A stretch of 64,000 nucleotides of DNA from Episyrphus balteatus (taxonomy: Eukaryota > Arthropoda > Insecta > Diptera > Syrphidae). The notes beneath the pieces were generated by a model. It saw only the letters and a program-made list of their open reading frames with translations, ran no database searches and was not told the origin of the DNA. The translations under genes and the position numbers were made by a program. Shown here one piece after another: positions 58,407-64,000 of the stretch (positions are counted from its first letter, which is position 1; each line of letters starts with the position of its first letter). The stretch lies in NCBI RefSeq assembly GCF_945859705.1, contig NC_079136.1, positions 128,375,027-128,439,026 on the forward strand. The letters run 5' to 3'.

Positions 58407-59396
58407 ACTTAATTTTGTGGATAAAATCATATAAATTTGTGTTTGAGTATCTAACTATATAGGTAGTTAAAAAATCAAAATTAAAGTATATATCAAAATT
58501 TTATGCATATTATGATATTTGTCAAAATAATACCAATCCATTTCAAACATACCTTTATAAGAAAATACTTTTTAAGCAGTTTTTTTTTCTTAAGATTTTT
58601 TTATAATTTTCAGGGTTTCAAAAGGTTATGTTTAAGTAAGTTAATGTTTTTTGTAACTAGCGAATGATTCAACAACGTAAAATTATACTTTTCTGTGTAA
58701 CCAAATAAAGATTTAGTAAATATTATTTTAACATACATATATTTGGGTTTTTTTTTTTAAGTAGTTAGTTCTTAATAAAACAATTAATTAAAATATTTTT
58801 CAAAAATAAAAGGTATATCATTCTTAATGAGCTATTTTGACGAAATTTTGAACAAAAATCATCGTATGCAAAAATTCTATTATTTTATAATCCACAAATG
58901 TGTTTCTTTTTTGAAAACTTTGAAGGACTTTATATGTAAATTGTAAATTCGTACATCGAAAGTAGAAATTATAAAAAAGAGGAAATATTTTATCAAAAGA
59001 AAATTTACTGTGTCTATTTTTAGAAATAATCTTTCAACAGCTTACCTTAAACCTAAATTTAAAAAAATATCTCTTACACACTTTTTGAAAGTTTTTTTTT
59101 TTTTTTTGAATTATTGTATTACAATCATATTTAAGCTGATTTAGGAATTTCAATAGGAAATTCGTTGAAATTGGTTAAATTATTTACGATAAAGTCAAAA
59201 ATAAAATGAAACGTCATTAGGTAGGTACATTTCAAAAGCACAACTTTATTTTGTATTATTCCACAAAAAAACTTTTAATCAAAATCCTAAAAGTTGCTTC
59301 TAACTGGTAAGTACCTACCGTCATTTGATTTCAGTTGGTTTTAGAAAGAAACAAAGTCTTCCTTAAAAGTTGAAAATCCTTCTTAAAAATACAAAC
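58407..59396. other. AT-rich non-coding stretch
   Basis: No recognisable gene or element end up to the TTAA that flanks the piggyBac element. Confidence 0.4.
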
Positions 59397-59540
59397 TTAA
59401 CCCTCTAACGGGCAAAATGGTAAATATGGTCGTACCAAGTTGATATTTTTTTTCCAGGTAGATATACCTTTTATAAGCTTATATTTAAAATTTTTACCAA
59501 AAAATTGTATCCACATCGAGTTTTAAGTGACAAATACTGG

Positions 59541-59560
59541 AGACCGTCTCAAGACGGTCT
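59541..59560. repeat. Inverted repeat AGACCGTCTCAAGACGGTCT (piggyBac subterminal, copy 1)
   Basis: Two 9-base arms around CA, about 140 bp inside the left end of the piggyBac element. Confidence 0.9.
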
Positions 59561-59625
59561 TGCCGGTTTAAAAGTAAGAAAAAGTAGTGAGATCAATATT
59601 TCAATTTTTTTTTATTCAATAAAAA

Positions 59626-59844
59626 ATGGAAAGAAATTTTTTAATTTCTATGTTTGATAATCAAAGAAACAATTTTTGTTTGCTGTGCAACACCCCATAT
59701 TGGAAAATGGTTTCCACTATAAAAACGAACATTAGCGAAACTGTGGTAGTTGGAGAAGTGGTTGTCCTTGCTAGCTATTATTTTGGTTCACTGGACGAAT
59801 TCGTTTGTACAATATGTAGGAGTTTGTTGCGGCCATATCAATAA
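59626..59844 (+). CDS. Small open frame with two CxxC pairs inside the piggyBac element
   Basis: A 72-codon frame with a true ATG, running opposite to the transposase. It contains NNFCLLCNTPYW near residue 17-28 and EFVCTICRSLLRPYQ at the end, so two C-x2-C pairs lie about 41 residues apart. That spacing is like a single zinc-binding treble-clef or ZAD-type domain, but the rest does not match a family I know. In transposons such frames can be an accessory gene, an acquired host exon, or chance. The frame is intact while the neighbouring transposase is broken, which is worth noting, but at 72 codons this can happen by chance. Confidence 0.25.
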   Translation: MERNFLISMFDNQRNNFCLLCNTPYWKMVSTIKTNISETVVVGEVVVLASYYFGSLDEFVCTICRSLLRPYQ

Positions 59845-59917
59845 AATGATAAAAGAGTCGTATCATTACATTCCTGGTCAATTTCCGTAAATGTTTTCTT
59901 TTTTTCTTCTTCGGGAT

Positions 59918-60697
59918 TCATCTTGGAAGCATACCTAAATATCTTTTCATGGCAACAAATCGTTTTACTGGCATACACTTCTGAATCGCAGCAAACGCAT
60001 TTTTTTCCCAGTAGCTCTCTAAATTGGTATAACGGTATATCGACATGTACATCATTATACCAATATGATTCCGTATTTCTGCGGAAAAAGTTTTGAAGCT
60101 GGAGCTTATATTTTCCGTTAACGCCAACGATTTGTCTCCTCAGTTACTAGATCAATGATTTCTTCCGTAAAAAACCAATTGAATATTTCCATTGGCGTTT
60201 TGAGGTTCCTAACACTCAATGGCAGTGATGCATCACCACGAAATGCAACTTTATTGACGTGAAGTCACATTGAGCGCTTACGCCAGATCAATTTGGAAAG
60301 CTTTTTCGGGTCCTTTGTTATAGAACCAAGCGTACCCGTAAATCCTCCAGAAGAAGGGTCAATTGTTGGGCCAGTAGCCTCAAGGAACGGTAGGGGTGAT
60401 CTCGGTTTTGAAACCAGATTTTGAAATGGCAGATGAAGAACATGGGCCCAGTTCTTCAGATTCAACAATCATAGTTGAAGAAGGTGCTGGAATCTCCGAT
60501 GCGCTAAGATGCGTAGCTTTCACAAAAGCGTCTGTTGTTTCTGCTTCGTTCATTTGCTGAATGCATTCTTCTATGGCATGTTCTTCATTCTGAGATATGT
60601 CACCTGAGACCTGAGCAATCTGGCTCGATGTGATCAAAAACAAAATCTGGATCATCATCACTCTCCACATAATCGATGAATTCTTCCAATTGAACAT
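59918..60697 (-). pseudogene. piggyBac transposase pseudogene, N-terminal part
   Basis: From 60697 downward, an acidic N-terminal region (NEEHAIEECIQQMNEAETTD) gives way, after a frame change at about 60390-60460, to TKDPKKLSKLIWRKRSM. An in-frame TGA follows (about 60265-60267). The frame continues to SLPLSVRNLKTPMEIFNWFF and then to TEEIIDLVTEETN. A further frame shift near 60130 leads to AEIRNHIGIMMYMSIYRY and ESYWEKNAFAAIQKCMPVKR. The order (acidic start, LKTPxExFxxFFxxEIIxLIxxETN, then IGIMxxMxIxxxPxxxxYW) is that of the DDE_Tnp_1_7 / piggyBac family up to the start of the catalytic core. None of the catalytic aspartates and nothing of the cysteine-rich C-terminus is left on this strand. 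Confidence 0.85.
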
Positions 60698-60794
60698 CAG
60701 TCAATTCATCCAAATTGATTTTTTTTAACTGTTCACGTTTACGGAGATCCCTCTAATACATTATATTTTAATTTTATCATAACACGTAAACAGG

Positions 60795-60818
60795 CAAGAC
60801 CGTCTTGAGACGGTCTTG
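60795..60818. repeat. Perfect 24-bp palindrome (piggyBac subterminal, copy 2)
   Basis: It extends the word AAGACCGTCTTGAGACGGTC to a perfect 24-base palindrome starting and ending in CAAGACC/GGTCTTG. A third, degraded copy is at 61156-61174 (AGTCTTGAGACGGTCTTA), beside the right end. Confidence 0.95.
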
Positions 60819-61155
60819 ACTTTTTTTCTTCTACAAGACCCATTTTACTGTTTTTTCACTTCAATTTTATTATACAACAAATAAATAACATAGTCTACTT
60901 ACAGTAAAATTAATATTTATAAATTTTTGGCTCTAAGATGTTTTTTTGCACACTTGAAAAATTGAAAATAAAAGAATTAATTTCCGCGCTAAATTCAATG
61001 AATTTTGATATTCAATTAATGACAGCTCTTAAACACGTGGTCGAAGCTAAATGAAAAAGGTATCAAAATGTTAGTAAGAGAAATTAAAAACAAGTTTCTG
61101 TTGTTTAAACGAAAAACATATGTAAAGTTTGACAATAAAGCAAAAAAACTGAAGG

Positions 61156-61174
61156 CAGTCTTGAGACGGTCTTA
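61156..61174. repeat. Half-degraded copy of the same palindrome (piggyBac subterminal, copy 3)
   Basis: GCAGTCTTGAGACGGTCTTA keeps the right half exactly and has lost the C pair in the left half. It lies 13 bp inside the right end of the element. Confidence 0.85.
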
Positions 61175-61190
61175 TCCATTAGAGGGTTAA

Positions 61191-64000
61191 TGTAAATTTT
61201 GACCTAAAAAGTCCAATTATTTTAAAATATATCACTGTAACAGTGAAGCAAAAGTAGCTTTATTCATCAATAAACCCTAAGTTATTTTTGTTTTTTTAAG
61301 CTTTATAAACGTATGAATTTTTTTTTTTTTTTTAAGAATTGAATATAAAATTTTCAAAATAACATTTTTTAAGACGAGAAAAGAAATTCAACCCTCTTTT
61401 TATGCAAGAAAATTCAATCCTCAACTTAAAAAAGTTTTTCCCCATCTACTTAATCTGCCAATATTTTTCTATGATTAATTAAAGTTGAAGCTAAAGGCAA
61501 CAAACTTTCACACTGAACAAGAACATGTCCATTTAAAAGGACATTGCCCTCTAAACATTCAGGATACAGGAGGTATTTTGTTTTTTTTTTTTCTTCTTTT
61601 ATTTTTGCCAACTTATTTATTTATTTAATGTATGGTGTCCGTGTCCGTGTTCTAAGCAACTTTCACCCTCGATTGAAACGAAAATTAGTCATCGACATGT
61701 TTATCGACTGTAAATGGATCTTCTAAAAGAATATTATGAAATAGGGGAAAAACATGAAAGTTCATTGCCCGAATGTCCTTATGACTGTTTTCTTTTATTT
61801 TTCAACTTAAGAAGAAGCGGCTACTAAATTAAATCAAGACTTATTTTGTTGAAATTGATTTCTGTTTATTATTTTCGAGGAGGAATGAAAGGCATTCATC
61901 AAAAATAAACATGTTTTTGATTTTTTCAACAAACCAAATAAAAAGAAACAAAAAATAAAGATGGGTTTTATTGTTCATCAAAATGCTGGATTCTTACTTT
62001 AAGCTTTCAATCTTTAAATAATTAAGAAAAATAAAACAAAATTTCAGTTAAAATCTGACGGTTTCTTAAAGCCGATTATAAAACACTTATTTTCTTCATC
62101 AACATTTATCTACCATTAAAAAGTCTTACCGCCTGATTTAAAACTTCCTTAACCTTTTTAAACAGCCATCACACCAATAAATTCCTAACTTTAATTAACT
62201 TTAAACAACCGTTAGTCAGCTTCTTCATTTCCTTAAAGAAAATTTATCGATATAAAAAAAAAAAAAAAACAAACAAAAAGGATAAAGTTTCCTCATTAAA
62301 TCAGTCTCCAAACAAATTTATATGCGAGTGTGGATAACATTTATTTCAATTCTGCACAATATAATAAACAAAAATATCAAAATAAACTTTATTTAATTAA
62401 ACATCCTCACCATCATATATAGTAATTTAATAAGACATACAAAATGGGGTCCTTATATACCAATGGCGAATGGCTTAAATGTTAACTCTCAAAGTAAAAT
62501 GTTAATTTCCGCCAACTGCGATTCTGGCATAACAAACCAAGCCAATACAATAACAACAACAATAATATAAACAGGTGGTTTCGAGAATAATAATATAAAC
62601 CCATGATAAACCCCATTAATTAAATGTCCTTGTGCACAATCGAAAAGGATATTTCTCTTCTCCAAATGATTATTCTCTTCTCTGGCAAAGTAGTTTAAAC
62701 GTGATATTTTATCAAACTGCTAGCTGCACCCACACACGCACATTTGGAGGATTTTTCAATTTAATTGCAAAAAATATATAAAAAATGTCTATCCGGGGGC
62801 GATGGTAAATGTGTCCACAAACAGTCCACATCCTCCAGACGACCAAGTGACTATACGCCAACGATAACGACTTTTAGGGTAAAGCTATAACCCAAAGGCC
62901 CACACGTTAATCGACTTAAAAGTTGATGGGGAAAATTAAAAAAAAAAAAAAAAAATGAGCTTTGACTACTTCTCGGGAATGCAATGTATTGTTCTTAAAT
63001 AAATTTGCTTCCTTGTTGTTGCTGTTATACCTACTATCACAGTCCACTCTTTAAAATCCAATTCCAACACAATGGGAATTTAAATTTTTACCGACAACAA
63101 TGATGTGGGTGAAAAAGATGAGTTTGTTGTTTCAGTTGTTGCAAGGCAGCTTATTAAGTCCCAATTATCTCTGTACGACCGACGACGACGACGTCCTGGG
63201 CTATTTCTTCAACATTAATTAATTTTCAGGATAATTTACACATTCAATGTTGCCTTCGGTAGTATGGTGGCGTCATCGTCGGTAGTTGGTGTATATAATC
63301 GTCGTCCTTTTGGTTCTTATGGAGGTAATATGAGAGATGCAAAAAAAAGCCAAACAGGATACTTAACCATATAAATTGTTATGCAAGCCATTTTGGCCCC
63401 TCCAAATGAACATGACAACACACACAAACACACAGATTAGCCTTGTTAATGCCAAAGTTAACCATGTGCATCAATGTTGGCCCTCTTTTTTGTTGGATTT
63501 TTTCCAGACCAGCATGCACCACAACAATACTGTGGTGGGGCTTCACTCTAGGGTAAAGGAATAGGTACTTCATGATGCTTGTTTCCTGGGATACCTTCTA
63601 TTTGTTGGACTGAACTTGAAGTCGTTTTTTTTTTTTTTTTAAACCTTTTTTTTGAGGTGATATTTCCCCCAGCTATAGAGACAGACGGGTGTTCCCCTAA
63701 GTAATTTCAAATAATTGAGGTATCCTTTAATCTTTTTCCGACTTATAAAAGAGAGTGTCCAGGAGAAAGGGATCACCATCACTTAATTCGAAAGATATCA
63801 CAATGTTAACAACGGCGGCGGGTGGCCTGATGCCTGACGACCAACACTGTTGGCACTAGTGGTTCACACGGTGGGAAGGAAAGAAGAGAGTCCTTATACA
63901 ACTATCCTTACGATAAGAAAACATTAGCTTTGGTTTGTGTGGTTGAAATGAGAAGGGGTTTTTCACTCTCTTTTTAGGTTGCACTTGAGAAAACTACCAA
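61191..64000. other. Non-coding stretch, less AT-rich from 62300
   Basis: 61191-62300 is AT-rich. From 62300 to the end, composition is closer to unique host DNA, with segments such as 62775-62935 and 63170-63600 free of low complexity. These could be conserved regulatory or intronic host sequence. No frame resembles a known protein; the 63376-63573 frames on both strands are overlapping noise. Confidence 0.35.

Larger units (their letters stand above)
59401..61186 (-). mobile_element. Decayed piggyBac element, 1786 bp
   Basis: CCCTCTAACGGGCAA on the left and, in reverse complement, CCCTCTAATGGATAA on the right are inverted ends. TTAA is duplicated exactly at 59397-59400 and 61187-61190. CCCT-type ends with a TTAA target define piggyBac elements (family knowledge). 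The minus strand carries the broken N-terminal part of a piggyBac transposase (59918-60697). A palindrome based on AAGACCGTCTTGAGACGGTC occurs three times, near both ends. The element is too short for a full transposase (about 1.8 kb coding plus ends), so its central catalytic part has been deleted. Confidence 0.9.

Noticed and set aside
63376..63573. Two overlapping opposite-strand frames of about 60 codons
   Set aside because: Both are short and unrecognisable, and mutual overlap suggests chance.

Overview
This window looks like AT-rich (visibly well over 65% A+T), non-coding DNA from an insect, most likely a fly. The evidence is the density of poly-A/poly-T tracts, frequent GTAGGTAC/TACCTAC strings, degenerate repeats carrying a CTGTCTGTC run, and insect-type transposons (piggyBac with TTAA, TA-flanked foldback elements, Jockey-like retroposon scraps). 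I found no convincing host protein-coding exon, rRNA gene or CRISPR. The long stretches without elements look like intergenic or large-intron DNA, possibly with regulatory sequence. Almost all recognisable content is mobile-element archaeology.

Layout. 1-1600: fields of recurring GGGTCC/GGGGCCCC motifs, including a ~147 bp tandem duplication. 4648-4763: an AAAAT microsatellite joined to a dispersed element end. 8493-8880: a dispersed repeat beside a Jockey-type reverse-transcriptase scrap. 13.28-15.9 kb: a palindromic ACGT cluster, a small MITE and a TA-flanked 0.5 kb MITE. 20653-21472: a TA-flanked element built from repeated inverted GGGCATTATGGC words. 22011-25363: a three-level nest, with a small MITE containing a Harbinger-like element containing a 9-bp-target-site foldback element. 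A sister copy of the innermost element, with its own 9-bp target-site duplication (TSD), lies at 26665-27345. 27.8-28.7 kb: the CTGTCTGTC repeat. 33.26-34.1 kb: a small inverted-repeat element and a second retroposon scrap.

39938-41977: a DNA transposon with a perfect 8-bp TSD, ~380 bp inverted arms and an internally deleted transposase pseudogene, itself invaded by a Tourist-like MITE. 48.3-50.5 kb: a tRNA-like remnant, then related CCAGAAAT/TTTCTGG arrays in opposite orientation, then an 8-bp GACATTGC array. 51.76-52.66 kb: a field of GACCCTAA motifs. 53584-57513: the most striking part, where two ~1.1 kb almost complete palindromes share the terminal CAGGGTGTCCCA, one of them inserted at the centre of a third, older foldback element. 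57992-58406: a retroposon 3' scrap. 59401-61186: a decayed piggyBac element with an exact TTAA duplication and three copies of an AAGACCGTCTTGAGACGGTCTT palindrome.

The parts do not form a pathway. The candidate 'system' is structural: several families of self-complementary elements, some nested at or near one another's loop, which on read-through transcription would give long double-stranded RNA of the kind that feeds the insect small-RNA pathways. That last step is inference.
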